Part shown: positions 12,043 to 25,900 of the stretch, piece after piece
Numbering within the stretch: the stretch's first letter is position 1
Layout of the letters: every line of letters starts with the position of its first letter
Assembly (NCBI GenBank): GCA_963989385.1
Contig: OZ022502.1
Coordinates: 12,759,001 to 12,823,000 of the forward strand
DNA: 64,000 nt
DNA from: Ctena decussata
Taxonomy: Eukaryota; Mollusca; Bivalvia; Lucinida; Lucinidae
Direction: 5' to 3'
Translations under genes and position numbers: made by a program
Notes under the pieces: model-generated
The model's input: the letters and a program-made list of their open reading frames with translations, nothing else
Databases searched by the model: none
What the model was told of the DNA's origin: nothing

Positions 12043-12262
12043 TATGAGCCGAGACAGGACAAAACCAAGAAAGTGGCCTTCTGCCCAGCAAAGTCCCAGC
12101 ATTCGCCAAGTCTGATCAGAGCCTTTGCTGTCCGCATGGAGCTAGCTTAGACCCTTAGCTTCTCTTTAAGCGCATCTCGAAGACTCTTATGAGACTGGGC
12201 GGATGTCCAGACGGATCCGAGCCACCGATTGGCGCACATGCCACTTGTTTGACTTCTAAACT
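12043..12262. mobile_element. MITE M1 (copy 5, degenerate)
   Basis: It starts TGAGCCGAGACAGGACAAAA and keeps CTTAGACCCTTAGCTTC and GAGACTGGGCGGATGTCC. The right terminus is mutated. Confidence 0.65.
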
Positions 12263-13004
12263 CATGTTATAGACAGGTTTTATCGTTTGAACTTCCTTTT
12301 TGGTCTCCGAATCGACAACGCACCAGAGGCATGATTAGGTGCTCGCAAGTTGTAAGCATCACCTTCCTATTATAATGCACCCGCCATATGTATTTATCTG
12401 AGGAATAAGTCATTGAAAACATGAAAGCCTTACAATGCTTCGGCTTAGGCCATCCAATCGGATTTAAGTTTCGAACCGGCCGCATTGTAGGGGTTAATTA
12501 CAGATTGAAAGAGAAAATAGGAGGCTTTATTCATTTTATTTCCCAAGGATGGATAGGATAGGATTTACATTGTATCTAACATCACAACACGACCCAACAT
12601 GAAGTAACATGAAGCAAGACGTCACGCGGCAGTAGCAAAATTGTGCAAATACTTGAACAAACAACTAGAACGTGTAAGTAGACCTTAGACTTCCTCAAGA
12701 CCCTATGTTTATCTGAATTTCACTTTCAAACAGGAAAATCCCTTTAAGTGAAATGATATATGTGAAAGTTCCTTTAGTAGTTATATCTGAATATATGTAA
12801 ATTTTTCAGTTTTAAACAGGAACATTTTATTTTGTTTCTTAGGTGTTTTTTTTAAAAAAAAAATGGAATATTAATTTCCAGACTTGGGCAAGTCTAAGTA
12901 GACCTTAGAACTGATAATGGTGAAACTATGTTGAATTGAATGGGGACGCTTTCAAGGGGCGTAATTTCGTCATTTTTATTTCATTTCTGCCTATCTTCTC
13001 AATG

Positions 13005-13067
13005 GTGGTCGACTCTAAAAGGAAAAAATTTGCTCCTGCAGGAGCAAATTCTTTCCTTTAAGAGTGG
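13005..13067. repeat. Hairpin with 25-30 bp arms
   Basis: GGTCGACTCTAAAAGGAAAA pairs with the segment ending in AAGAGTGGACC around a TGCA centre, with a couple of mismatches. Confidence 0.75.
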
Positions 13068-13201
13068 ACCCCTTTTACAACAGCTTTTCTTGTCCATAGA
13101 AGCAAATAGGAAATCCCAACAGTTGTTTCCCTTTGAAAACCTGTGGCGGGAAATTATGTTAGTGTGTCCATACACTTTATATTGATTTGTTAGGTCCCTC
13201 C

Positions 13202-13461
13202 TTTGTTTCATTGCTCTGATTAATTCGTTTTTATGATTTTGTTTTATCATATTTCTTTTTTATTATTCTTATTACTATTTTCCATGTTTCACTCAGAAAA
13301 ATTCCATGCTGCCGAAGGATTTCATTAACTTCATCATTATCAGAACCTTCGGCAGCTTGGAATTTTTCTGAGTGAAACATGGAAAATAGTAATAAGAATA
13401 ATAAAAATATATGATAAAACAAAATCAAAAAAATCGAATTAATCAGAGCAATGAAACAAAA
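13202..13461. mobile_element. Foldback/MITE with 110 bp arms
   Basis: The arm 13202-13311 (TTTGTTTCATTGCTCTGATT at its outer end) is nearly perfectly inverted at 13352-13461, around a 40 bp centre containing CCGAAGG/CCTTCGG. Open frames on both strands are mirror images and not genes. Confidence 0.85.
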
Positions 13462-13499
13462 GTAGGAGCTTATGACAAACACTGCAGCCAGTGCCTACT

Positions 13500-13717
13500 A
13501 GGGGTCGAGTCGGGTAACTTCGGACAGCTGGTAAATTCGGACATACCATTGCAAACAGTGAAAATCCAGATGAGACGGCTCATAATGAGCAGTCTCATTA
13601 GGAATTTCACTGCTTGCCCAGTTATTTTTGTTTTAATTCGAAACAACTGACATATAAAGGAAACAATGGCACTGTCAGAATAAACATGCCGTCCGAATTT
13701 ACCTGACTTGACCCTAA
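13500..13717. mobile_element. Small TIR element
   Basis: The left end AGGGGTCGAGTCGGGTAAC and the inverse of the right end AGGGTCAAGTCAGGTAAATT form imperfect inverted repeats of about 25 bp extending into TTCGGAC. The interior has a second short palindrome, GACGGCTCATAATGAGC. No ORF. It lies just 3' of gene 1. Confidence 0.55.
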
Positions 13718-13773
13718 GGCTAAAAGAAAATCACCAGATGTTTCACTATGGGACCATTAAAGAAGTTAGTCAT

Positions 13774-13932
13774 TTATTTGATGTACGTTAACACATCCGT
13801 CTTCCTAATTCTGACGTATCCCGACGATAAATCCGTTTGCATTGCTTCTATTGTCGGTCGACCTCCTGGGCCTTTAGTTTTGACGATAAAGGTCCTGTCC
13901 CCAACACGTCCCCGCATTCCCTTGTTGCCTCT
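13774..13932 (-). CDS. Gene 1, terminal coding exon
   Basis: The acceptor TTTTTACAG|AGAGGC opens a 53-codon frame ending in TAA. The peptide is 1 codon longer than the gene 2 counterpart at 48127-48282 and aligns almost without gaps. Differences are mostly conservative (I/V, K/R, T/S), which suggests selection on protein sequence. An AATAAA overlaps the stop codon. Confidence 0.85.
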   Translation of the reverse strand, partial: RGNKGMRGRVGDRTFIVKTKGPGGRPTIEAMQTDLSSGYVRIRKTDVLTYIK

Positions 13933-16900
13933 CTGTAAAAACAAACATAAATCGTCTTGGCTTCAAACATGAACTACCATCTGTAGGTTCTTAATATATG
14001 TGTTGTGACAGACAGATCTAAAAAAACAGTGCAGGCGAAGATAAACCTGCTCCGAAAAGAGCAGTCAGATCTACACTTTAACCCATTGCATTCTGGGTAT
14101 ATTTTGTAGTCTGCTGAAATTGTCGTCTGCATCAAAAATCAAGAATATTTTGACAATATTGGTCTAACTAACTCTTGTAAAAATGATGTCTAGGCAGCAA
14201 ACTGTTTGGATCTCAGATCAGGCCCCACGTTTGTGGGGCCTGATCTGGATCCAAACTGTTTGCCCAGATATCCCTAAAGGGTTATCCCGAATTTTATAGA
14301 CGCATAATTGTATTGATAAACCAAACTGTTTCATTTTGATGGCAATATCGGTAATGTTATTTGGTGTCCCATTTTTTTTTATTTTACGGTCCAAGATTCT
14401 TGAGAAAATATAGAATATTAAAATATTGTTTATCAAAAATGACTTGTTATAACCTCTGCAGTCAGTCGAACACCTCGTTCTAAACTGTGCTGCTCATTGT
14501 TATTTTGTTTTATGTTCGGTGCTGTTTAATGTATTGTGTTCTCAGTTTAATCCTTCTATCATAAAAATAGAAAATAGGTAAAAATAATTGTTAAATGTTT
14601 TTCATATAATTTGCTTAGTCCGTTGTAACCCGTCTGTTGGTCTAAATTATTTAGTTCAATAAAGATAGCTGAGTTGCCATCTATTTGGGAAAGAGCTGCT
14701 GACTCGGCTTATCACTTGTAATTTATTGTTTGTTGGGATGTCTTTGTCAATCTTTCCCTTTGATGTTGGGGATAGGGTTTGGGATCTGATTCAGTCAGTT
14801 CCTGAAGTGTAGTTACTCTTTAAATTTACTTTTACACTGGTTAAAAAAAAGAAAGTGCACGATTTCGATTATACACCTACTGGACAAATACAACTTAGGA
14901 CATTGTTAACATGCATTTTAATTTCATACACAATTGACCAGAGGTACATGGGTGGCGCTTTGAAGTCGGCAGTGATTCTAAGCGATCATGGAAAGTTAAC
15001 CACGAACCACATGTATCAATCATGCATTCACCAAGTCGATGCGCATGTTAGATAAGCATAGCTTGATCATCATTCGCGTTTGCATTCTCCCGAAATAGAA
15101 AAAAAAATATTTTGTTACTTTGGAGATTTTTTGCTGTAGACGTTCACAAAAAACGCCTTTTTATACGCTCGTCAAAGACGGGTCGTATTATGTCGTGACC
15201 TCCGTCCGTCCGTCCGTCCGTCCGTCCGTCTGTCTGTCTGTCTGTCTGTCCGTCTGTCCGACTTTTCGTGTCCGCTCCATATCTCCTTAACCCCTTGAAA
15301 GATTTTTTTGAAACTTGAGTCAAATGTTTTTCTTGTCGAGACGATGTGCAGAACTCTTTTTTCAACGATGTCCGACAAAGGTCAAGGTCACTCTTAGAGG
15401 TCAAATTTCAAACGGTAACATTTCGTATCCGCTCCATATCTCGTAAACGGTTTAAGATTTCTTCATGAAAGTTTGTACAAATATAAAGCACTATCAGACG
15501 ATGTGCAGAGAAAAAGAACCATACCTTAAATTTCATTTTTGACTGAATTATGTCCCTTTGTATTTTTCCTATAGTAAATTCATATAAGTTTCTTGTCCGC
15601 TCCATATCTCGAAAACCGTTTAAGACTTCTTCATGAAAGTTTGTATACATATAAAGCACCATCAGAAGATGTGCAGAGAAAAAAGAACCATGACCCTACT
15701 TTCATTTTTAACAAAATTACGCCCCTTTGTATTTTTCGTAAAGTTATTTCATATAAGCTTTGTGTCCGCTCCATATCTCAAAAACCGTTTAAGATTTCTT
15801 CATGAAAGTTTGTATACATAAATAGCACTATCAGATGATGTGCAGAGTAAAAGAACCATAAACCTACTTTCACTTTTAACAAATGTAATGATTGACCCAA
15901 TCACGGTTGATAACTTTGCTGCACTCTTTAATTGCACACCGGGGGATCGGTCGTCAGACTCTACGATTGCCCCGACCTAAAGCTATATATTTTAGTTGGT
16001 TGGGACCGGAGCCTTTTTGTCTGTTGCTTGGTCCACCGGGGCTCAACTGGTGACCTTCTTTTGCTTCAGATTTCCAGTGGGGTTGTTTGGCAGGACAGGG
16101 AACTCCACCTGTCAGACGGCCCGTTGTATCTGTTGAGTCCTCGTCTTTGCTTCTTCATGGTGTTGAAATTTGATTTATGTGTTTACCGTGATGATTCATT
16201 GACGAGTTAGAGGGTTATCATGCGAACCGAACAACCAACTAAATGTTTTGTACCACTTCAGAAACTGAGGGTGAGGTTGGGCCTGTAAAATCGATTTAAG
16301 CGCCCCAGTTATTCATTACTGACCGTTCCAAGGCGGTAGTTCTGTTGTGGTTCTCTGTTGCCTGTTTTTGGTGTCAGAGTTTCTGTGATGTTTTACCTTA
16401 TGTATGTTCTTATTATTTTTGGTTTGGGTTGCTGAGTGGCCACCTTTTGGGAACAAGCTGCTCACTCGGTTGGCCATATGTTCTCTGTATCTTGATTATT
16501 TGTAATCTTAGTTGTTTCCAACTATGGTTTGAGGGCTGGATTTGGATTTTGTTTGTTTCAGTTCCTGGTCTTTGCATACTTTTTACTTTTACGTCCCTTT
16601 TTGTTTTCGTATTGTTATTTTGTATTCAGTTCGTGTCCGCTCCAAATCTCCTTAACCCTTTTAAAGATTTTTTTGAAACTTGAGTACAATGTTCACCTTA
16701 TCGAGGCAACTTGCAGAACTTGTATTTCAACAATGTCCGACAAAGGTCAAGGTCACACTTAGAGGTCAAAGTTCAAAACGATACATTATTTGTCCGCTCC
16801 ATATCTCGAAAACCGTATAAGATTTCTTCATAAAAGTTTATACAAATATGAAGCATCATCAGAGAATGTGCAGAGAAAAAGAACCATAACCCTTCTTCCA

Positions 16901-19900
16901 GTTTTAACAGAATTATGCACCTTTGCATTTTTCATATAATAATTTATTATTGGCTTTGTGTCTGCTCCAAATTTTGGAAACCGTTTAAGATTTCTTCACG
17001 AAAGTTTGTACAACTATCAGACGATATGCAGAAAACAAGAACTATGACCCTACTTTCAGTTCTGATGGAATTATGCCTTTTTGTAAATTTTGTCTAGGAA
17101 TTTGATATTAGCTTCGTTTGTTTTGTAGTTCCATATCTGCTTTGTAATTGAAGATTGAAGCTTATAGAAATAGAAAGTGGTTCAGACTCGCATTTAAACA
17201 AAAGCTAAAAGATCAATTTATACAAAACTGGTATGAAATTGTTAATTCATTATCAAGCAGTAATAGTTACCGAATATATAAGGGAAGTTTTGAACAAAAT
17301 TCGTATTTTTCTTATTTGAATAATAAACAAATTAAAGTGATAACGGCTTTCAGAACCCGAAATCACAAATTCCCAGTAGAAGTTGGGCGTTGGAAAAGTA
17401 TACCTATAAACGAAAGGTCATGTCAGTTGTGCAATGCAGTTTTAGGAGACGAATTTCATTATCTATTCCAATGTCAAGCTTTTGAAAACGAACGGAAATT
17501 GTATATAAAACCATACTTTGTTAGTCGTCCTAACACATTAAAATTTAATCAACTGATGAATACTACAAACAAATCAGAAATCCGGAAAGTTTGTAATTTT
17601 ATTGAACACTTGTTAAAATCGGTAAAAGCTGCAAATGTTTGATAACATTAATAAATATAATAATAATAAAAAGAAAAAAGCAATGTAATGGAAATAAAAA
17701 AAAATCAAAACGAATTATGATATTTTGTGTAAGGGTCTTTCAAATGTACAGAAAAAAGGAATCGTTAGTTTAGTACATTATTTGGCGGTTTGAAGACAGT
17801 TCTGGGTAGAACATCCAGTGCCGATTCAAGTGACTGCATTTTCGATGAAAATGCAGTCACTGAGTTCGGTCAGGTTGGACTACATGTTAAACTACAAACA
17901 TCATTATTAACATGACCCCATGCATCCGAGTGTCGAATGACCCGAGGACAAGATGCGATTCTTACCAGCCACTCATAGGAACAATCTGTTTTGTTCTTAT
18001 GAGTGTCTGGTGGTGATCGCACCGTCGTCAGTGAGGACTGAGTCCGCTAACGTTCCGATGCTTGTTGGTTGTGAAAAAAGGTTGTTATGTTTGCTAGATT
18101 AAATGCTCACTATGATGTTAAATATATAGTTCTAGTCATGAGCGGCCGTATTTATATTTAAACTGTTATTATTTTATTTTCCTTGTATTTTTATTTCGAA
18201 GACGACGTACAACGCCGGATCACCGTTAGATGCACGTTGATTCAGCGGCGTGACGTTGTATCAGCGTAGATTTGACATTGATCCGACGTTGTGTCCTGGA
18301 TTAGTTTATATTGCTTACTGACTGCATCCATAGGTATCTAGTAATATGTATAACAGAATACGCCTTTCATCAAGTTATAAAGTTAGAAACTGACTGTAAC
18401 AAGTCATACCTTCGGTCGACCCAGCTGACTGCGACTCGAAGAAGTCGCAGACATCAGGCTCGAGAAGGGCTCAGGAAAAGGGCTCGATACGGACCATCTA
18501 GGGGTAAATAAGCCATGACTTACCGTGAAAGTGTAAGATGAATTATCCATTGTCTCTTTTAAGTTTTTTCACATTATATTTTGGTTTTGTCAACTGGTAG
18601 TAGCATTGTAATTCCTTTTATTTACTATTTCATGTCAATGAATAATACTTTACATACGTTTGCATGATAAGCACGAGCTAAACCATATTTATCTGGTTGA
18701 ATGATTATTTGAATGAAAAGCACTACTACGGAGGATAAAAGAAGACTCTTCTAATAAGTTACACAATTTATGTGCCTTTATGATTGGTGTTAATAAATAC
18801 ACCCATCGGCTTTGAATAGGTGTTGATTCAACGCCGATTCAACGTCATGACGTTGAATCAACGTCGATTCAATTCCTTTGGCGTTGCGTGCCTGCTGGGT
18901 ACATATCATAAAATCAAAAAGAAAAAAAAACCTAAAGTAGGTTTGAATAATAAGTCTGGATAAAACCACTAGATATAAAGGTGTGTTGTCCTTCTAGTGT
19001 TTCATGTAGTAGCGTTTATTTGTTACTCTCTGTTTCATACATTATTATTTCTACAGCAAACATTTGAGTTATTGCCGCCATGACTATAGGTATATGTTTC
19101 GTTTTTTCCTACATGTTGTTAGCTTTGCTAACCTGTATGTAATAAAGAATTTATTTATTATTTATTTATTTATAGCAAAGTTCTGTCATCCCTTGTTGTC
19201 TGTCCAACTTTAAAGGTAGGTTCCTGGCCTAGCGATAACAATTATGTTCACAAAATAATTTTGTCTTTTTCTGGGAAGTATTGAATTCTCTTATTTTTCT
19301 GAAACTGTTGCTACTGAGAAAATCGTCAGATGTTGTAGAAAGTAATCGTTTTCCCTTTGGTTTATTTTCTTTTGTTGGAATTCCAGTTCTAAAAATAAAT
19401 ATGTATATATGTCTACAAGTCCAAAGTTTCTGATGTCGTTTGCCAACGGTTAATTTTCTCTTGCCGTGAGCTCTTCCAGAGGTCCTGGCATGGCAGATGG
19501 GTTAAAACTATCCCAAAATGCAATGCAGCATGACGTCAGCTATGTTATCTAGTTTTAGCGCGAACTAAAAATAGCGCTAACTGGTGTGCGAAGCAGAGTT
19601 AGGAAATCCCTTGCAAAACGACTTTTCTACGATTTTTTTATTTACACGTTTTAGTGAAACTTATTCATTTCCTCTTTATAAGTGCTTTCCAACAACTTGG
19701 ATAAAAAATCATCAAAATTATGATGCATTCCAATGTACAGGAACCTACCTTTAAGCCCCAACGGGCGTATGTCGCCCCGCTCAGCAAAGCTCTTGTTTAG
19801 CTTGGATCGATACGGTATGAAACGCATTTGAATCATTATAATAATGAGCCACGACACGAGAAAACGAACACTATGGCTGTGCGCCTCCTCCCAGTCTGAT

Positions 19901-22900
19901 CAGACTCTTCGCTAAGCGCTTAGAGGGTATCTAAGGGTTTAAGCTCCTCCATTCTGACAGCGAAGACTCTGACCCAACATGGACAACGACCAGGCACACT
20001 TTTCCAATTTAGCACTTTCTCAATTATCTTCAATGAAAAGATTATTTTTATGCAATAACAGTGACTCTACAGCATAATTTATTACCACACATACCAATAG
20101 TAAGTCATTTACTCTGAGAAACAACATTTCTGTTATTTTTCTTCGATAACAAAGAGAAAAATTTCTTGTTAACAATGTAGGGCGGAAAATTTCGAAAAAT
20201 AATAACGCACGTGACAGTCATTTGGATTAAATGGAATACACCGGTAATTAGTATGTATACACCAGTAATAAGTGTACAAGGGATAATAAAAATAAATAAA
20301 ATGTATACAATATACTTTTTTTCAGCTATAAGCTGTTAAGCTGAACTCCAGTCTTGTATCGAATTGATACAAGACCACAGGGTATAAACCAGTCCGCCAA
20401 TTTTGCTCCCTGCAGAGACTGTCCGTCATATTTGGCTTCCGCCGAGACTGTCCGCGATCTCTTGCCGAGACTTCTGTACATGATAAATGGCTTCCTGCAG
20501 GGACTGTCCGCATGATTCTACTTCCTGCCGAAGCTCTCGGCAGAAAGCAGAGTCACGCGGACAGTCTGGGCAGGAAGCCATTTTTCGAGGACACTAGTCT
20601 CTGAAGGAAGCAAGAGATCGCGGACAGTCTCGGCGGAAGCCAAATATGACGGACAGTCTCTGCAGGAAGCGAAAATTGGCGGACTGAATTATATCCTGTG
20701 CTCCTCTATATTTGACAGTTGTGACATTTTAAGCCTTAAGGAGCAAAAAATCGGAAATTTTGTTAACATTTTCATGTTAATTAGTGGTTCCAGAATAGAT
20801 TTCGAAAAGCACAAAGCAATAGCGTTAAGGTTTTCTGCTAAAGCAAACGAAATTAACACCAACCCGATTTTTCGTTTTCGTTTCACTGATTGGATACAGT
20901 TTACATACTAGGTGGAAAAACTTTTATAAGTTGTTCGTGACATCGCTTTTCAAAGATCTATGATGTGAACATGTAGATGAAGAAAACTAAAGACGCCAAT
21001 AGAAATGTTGAATTACTCTTTTCAGGTGACGGTTTGAAATTTATTAGTCGGTGCGCGGAAATTCAGTTAACTGGCCGTGCATTTTTATGACGTTACTCTA
21101 ATTTCACGTTTCGTGATGTCAACCTCTCACCTCCACAAGGCTCAAAATGCCAGGCACTGTCACAATTATACATACCGAGCCAGGAACAATAAAGTTTGTA
21201 ACATCGAGAGGTTCAAGCGATTTGAAATCAGCGACTGCCTTTCTATAGTCTCCTTTGGTGCTGAACTGTCTAACCTTGCCAATCGGCGGCTCAGGTGTTG
21301 CTTTGTCCAGCATTTTTTGCCATCTTTCTAAACTCTGTAGAATTACTCTAGCTAAAATAAATAGACAATTAAACCTTTTAGACAATGGATTATGCTAAAC
21401 ATAAGCTTGAAAAGCAAAATTGAGTTGAACAGACAGTGTCCTACAAACTCTTTGAAGCATTTAGAATGGCGCTTTATCTCTAAAATAAAAAAAAAGCAAA
21501 AAGAAAAAGCTTTTCGAGCAATTTTGAGTTGATTAAAAAGATTTTATAAATATTTTAAAGCAGCTAAGCCGTTAACATTGTTTCTCCTTAATAATAAACA
21601 TACTGGAAAATTGTGTTTGCCAGTTTGAAACGGTGCATGCATTTTGTCAGCAGATCTTAAATACAGACACAAACTTCCAAACTGATGGCTTAAAAATTTG
21701 TATTAAATTGAAGCCATAAAATTTCAAGGTTAGCAGCAGTATTTTTTTTTTCAAAATGTATATATACTTAGAAGATTGCTGGCAAGTGATCGGTTTACTC
21801 GTTAGTGATATAGTTTTGTTATATTTTACAACAAAATGCGAGGAACTGATCAAATTAAAGATTACGCATGACGTAGCCAAATGACGTAGCCAAAGAGCGT
21901 AACACCTCTTAAACCCATGAGGCGATGACGTAGTTCCAGAATCATCCGTTTTCATGGTCTGTACGCTTTTTAGACGAATTCTTACTGTTCTAATATTGTT
22001 ACGTCATCCACGACGTTGTTTTGCCATTGTCATAGCAGTAGACGCCTACGCGCAAATCATTTTACGGAGGCGGCGTTGGCGTAAGCTAACGTACTGGCCT
22101 CTGTTTAGCTGCTGTTTTAACTGTCTTTTGAATTTCTTTGAACCGTGCACATCGACTGAGGTCGTAAATTGCCGTAATTAACTCTACAATTGTCTTGCGA
22201 CCTCACTTTTAGTCTTGAATTTCAAGCTTTTAACTGGCAAAAAAAAATATTGTAAGAGAAAATGTTTCCTCAGAAAACAATATACATGAAAAGATTCATC
22301 TGCTTGTAAACTGTACTTAGAATACGAAGTACACACACTGGTTCCTAACCGATTCGGTTTACTGATTTCAAATTCACGATACGGACATAATTAGATGTAA
22401 AGAATATACATGCTATGAAAGTCGTAGATGCATTAAGGTTAAAGTTTTAAACTGATTTCTATAATATATGGACGGAGTTGATTATATAATCGTGTCATTT
22501 TATATGAGCCCAAACCCATGTTTTATGTTCTGACATCCTATTTTGGAATATGTTTACTAATTTTTTAAACGATCAATAGGGATTAATATAAAGTAATTTC
22601 TGTTTAAAGGATGTCGTATATTTTAAGGATGACATTTACACAAGCAACTCAAGCAATTGATAATTAAAGTTTACATCAGAAACCACATTCAATAAAAGGA
22701 AAGTCAGAATACAAAACACAAAAGTTAAAACTCAGAATACATGTCATTAACACAAGTGCCTAGTATGGGTTAGTCGATTGCGTATAGAGGCTGTAGGAGT
22801 CTGGGAACAAGAGAACTTATGATTTTTATGCTGATATGAAAAAGTTGTATTATGATTGCTGTGTCTCGTGATTTTCGTGATATCTGCATGTAAGCAGACT

Positions 22901-25900
22901 TGATTGTTTAATAAATTATGGTTGTTGTTACGTTGGCTTAAAGTTATCATAACTCTACGTCTATAATGAACCAAACCAAAACAGCAAATTCTAAACGCAA
23001 AAACATAAAACACAAAATATAAAAAACAAGACTCAAAAGGTCCTTACACAAAACACAATGTCACATAAACGCTTCTTCAAAGGAGCGCTATTTATTTTTT
23101 ATCTAAATTCTAGTAGGGTGAGTTTCAGAGTTGAAAGAAGGTGGAGTAGTCATAAAAATACTACAAGCAATGCTATACCAAAATGTTTGTCACGCTTTGT
23201 AGTTTATGAAATCGCCGGGATCCAGTGGCAGATGTTGGTGCGGGCTGAGAAATCCATGATGGCGTCCAAGATAGCTGCCGTGTTTAGAATAGGGCACTGG
23301 ATATTTGTATCTTGCTATAACATTTAACAAATAGAATACATAGAAAAGGAAATGACTTTATATTTATGTAACATAAACCAACATTTGAAGAAAGTATATT
23401 GTGGATTGCTGTTGAACAAGGTCTAGGTCATTTTCAAGGTCAAATATAATTGTTTGGGGAAAAATATTCATTTTACCGCCTATTTTCACAATCACTGTAA
23501 AAATCTTGCTGAACAGAGCAGATTTGTATATATGTTGCTTAACTTCAGTATTTATAGTTATAGTTTATAGACTTATGAATGCATTTTGCGCATAACTGGT
23601 GGGATATTGACCTTGATATTCATCAAGCATGTCAAATACTGATATAAATTGAAACAAAATCCTACATATTTTTCTTATTTTGAAATTGTATTTTCACTGT
23701 TTATGCAGGTAAATCATTTGACCATCCTTTTTCACAAAGCAAACATACTATCAAGGTATTATATGCAACCAAGGTCAAAATTATATTGAAGGTCATGAGA
23801 GTGAATAAGTAAACATAATATAAGCCAAAATACGGGAAAATGTGCTTTCTGAGACCTAACCCGTACGAAAATTCTGACATGATTACAGCAGGAGTCCTGC
23901 TGGACATTGACAGGAATTTCATTTTCAGGCTGCATTATAACAGTATGTGGAAAATGATAAAAAACCATTTAAGATTCCAGCAGGAAAATTTGAAAAAATC
24001 ATGCCAGGAATTCTAGCAGGAAAACAGAGCTGAAAAATTTGCAAAATGAATTGAATCTAGCAAAAAAAGATTTTGGCGTAACACTTCAACTACACAGTGA
24101 ATCATGCGTGATAAATTCAACTTGAAGACTGGCCATGCTGTTTTTTGTACTAAAGATATTAAAACGTTTTCTGTGTTATTTGAAGGATGAATTAATAACA
24201 GATAGTATGAAGAGAATGTAAGTTAAATTATTTTTTTTTGTAACATTAATGCATACATTTCTGAAAGCAGATTTAAGTTTAGGGGTTAAACATTCACTTT
24301 ATACACAGTCCTATGTACCCCACCCAAATCCCTGGACATAAAAATTAAAATGAGTTCAATATGTGTGTGGTGGTAACAGAATCACTTTCTGTCATAAAAT
24401 TGTGTTAAAGAACAATGGCAGTACTGATCCATGTCTATAATATGATCATAATACCCAAGAAATTGACAAGATATGTGTTCTGTTGTGTTTTATATAGCCA
24501 CTGTGTATGTGAAAGTTTTAAATGGCATGTTGAAAGAGTATGTCAAGGTCTTTGTGTAATATGCAACACAACCTATAGCTGGACTAAATTCATGCCAACA
24601 ATCCGGTCCATATTCCTGGCAGGATTCCTGTCAGGAATTTCAAATTTTACAGCAAGAATACTGCTCATTTGAATATTCCTGGTGAGAATCCTGCCTGAAT
24701 TCTTGCCTCAATTCCTGCTAATTAAATATTTCACTTATTATTCCACACTGAGTCCTGCTGCACTCCTGAAGGGAATTTTGTATTACAGTGAAAAGTTCAC
24801 GTGGAAAACCCACTGGAAAACTTTTTATGTCCAGATTCCTGCCAGTAATCCTGTTACAATTACTGCAGGAATACTGTTACTGTCCAGCTGGACAATTCCG
24901 TACAGGAAGACTTAGAAAATGTCTAAACAGCTTTCTTATGCCATTTGCGTTACTGGTACTTTAGGTATCAACAAGAATAATTTACGTACATGTACATGCA
25001 GCAGATAACATTAACATTGATCAGCAGAAGCCTATAAACAAGCTGGGCTACGCCTTCGTTCTTCAAGTATGACACAATACACGTTTTAAAGATAAAGATA
25101 AAGATATGAAACTAGTCTCATGATCCATACTAATGTAATGTATTTTAAAAGAGTTTAAAATATGATAAGGTATAAAGCACTTTGAGCACAGCTGTTATAT
25201 GTACATCATTTTTCATTAAGTCAAAGTCATATCAAAGGTCAAGAGACAACCTAATCATATTATCTCCTGATCCATCATAGCATGTCCCCCACATTGATAT
25301 TGGCGTACACTTTAAAGAAAGTGGTGTGCATTTAATGATACAGTTGAAGAGATGTGCTGTACAAGCAAACCCTGTCCACAGTTATGAAGCCATTGAACAA
25401 GGTCAAGGTCATTTTCAAGGTCAAATGTATTTGAGAGGGTGATAAAGAAAGGTTGTCAAGGTGTTGCACAGTAGGGCTGTCTGGGTGTACCGTCATATTT
25501 TTGCCACTTTATGCAAACACACTCTTAACGGTCCTTTAAGACGTTTGACTGGGGTGAGGTGAACCCCTTGGCACCACCTTGTTGAAGTCTAGTTCAGCCT
25601 GAGCCAAGATGTACAAATCTGGGCCAGCAGACCATTTTAGCTTACTTAATTGTCTTTTTCATTTCACACCACTTGCTCTGGTGGTAATGGCTAAATCCTT
25701 AGTGAGAGATTCGTCCAGCTCATGCGACATCCATGCTGCTCATGCATTAATTGGTTCACAGGTCAGCTCAACTCCAATAAGACCTGTGTGAGTAAGTTCT
25801 TTTGCCCGTTCTCAAATGAGAAGCAACGTTTATAATTTTCTTTTTCCTCAGCTGGTGGCATGCCTTTCCTGGGGAATCTGCTTCAGTGGGAGAGCATTTG

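Larger units (their letters stand above)
15150..17110 (-). mobile_element. Element A: Helentron-like/pearl-type element, interrupted
   Basis: Read on the minus strand it has tandem units of about 168 bp (anchor TGTCCGCTCCATATCTCG at about 15428, 15596, 15764, 16792 and 16961), then a (GGAC)n/(CAGA)n microsatellite, then a terminal hairpin at 15163-15188 (ATACG.CTCGTC AAA GACGG..CGTAT). This order is the one known for pearl elements of bivalves and for Helentron-associated elements. The repeat array is split by unrelated sequence at 15884-16625. There is no protein coding; mobilisation would depend on an autonomous Helentron (inference). Confidence 0.65.

Noticed and set aside
13231..13482. 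ORFs of 83 and 79 codons
   Set aside because: They are mirror reads of the long hairpin 13202-13461.
15932..16762. Hydrophobic plus-strand ORFs (92, 112 and 77 codons)
   Set aside because: T-rich composition gives Phe/Leu-rich frames. There is no start context, no domain and frame changes between blocks.
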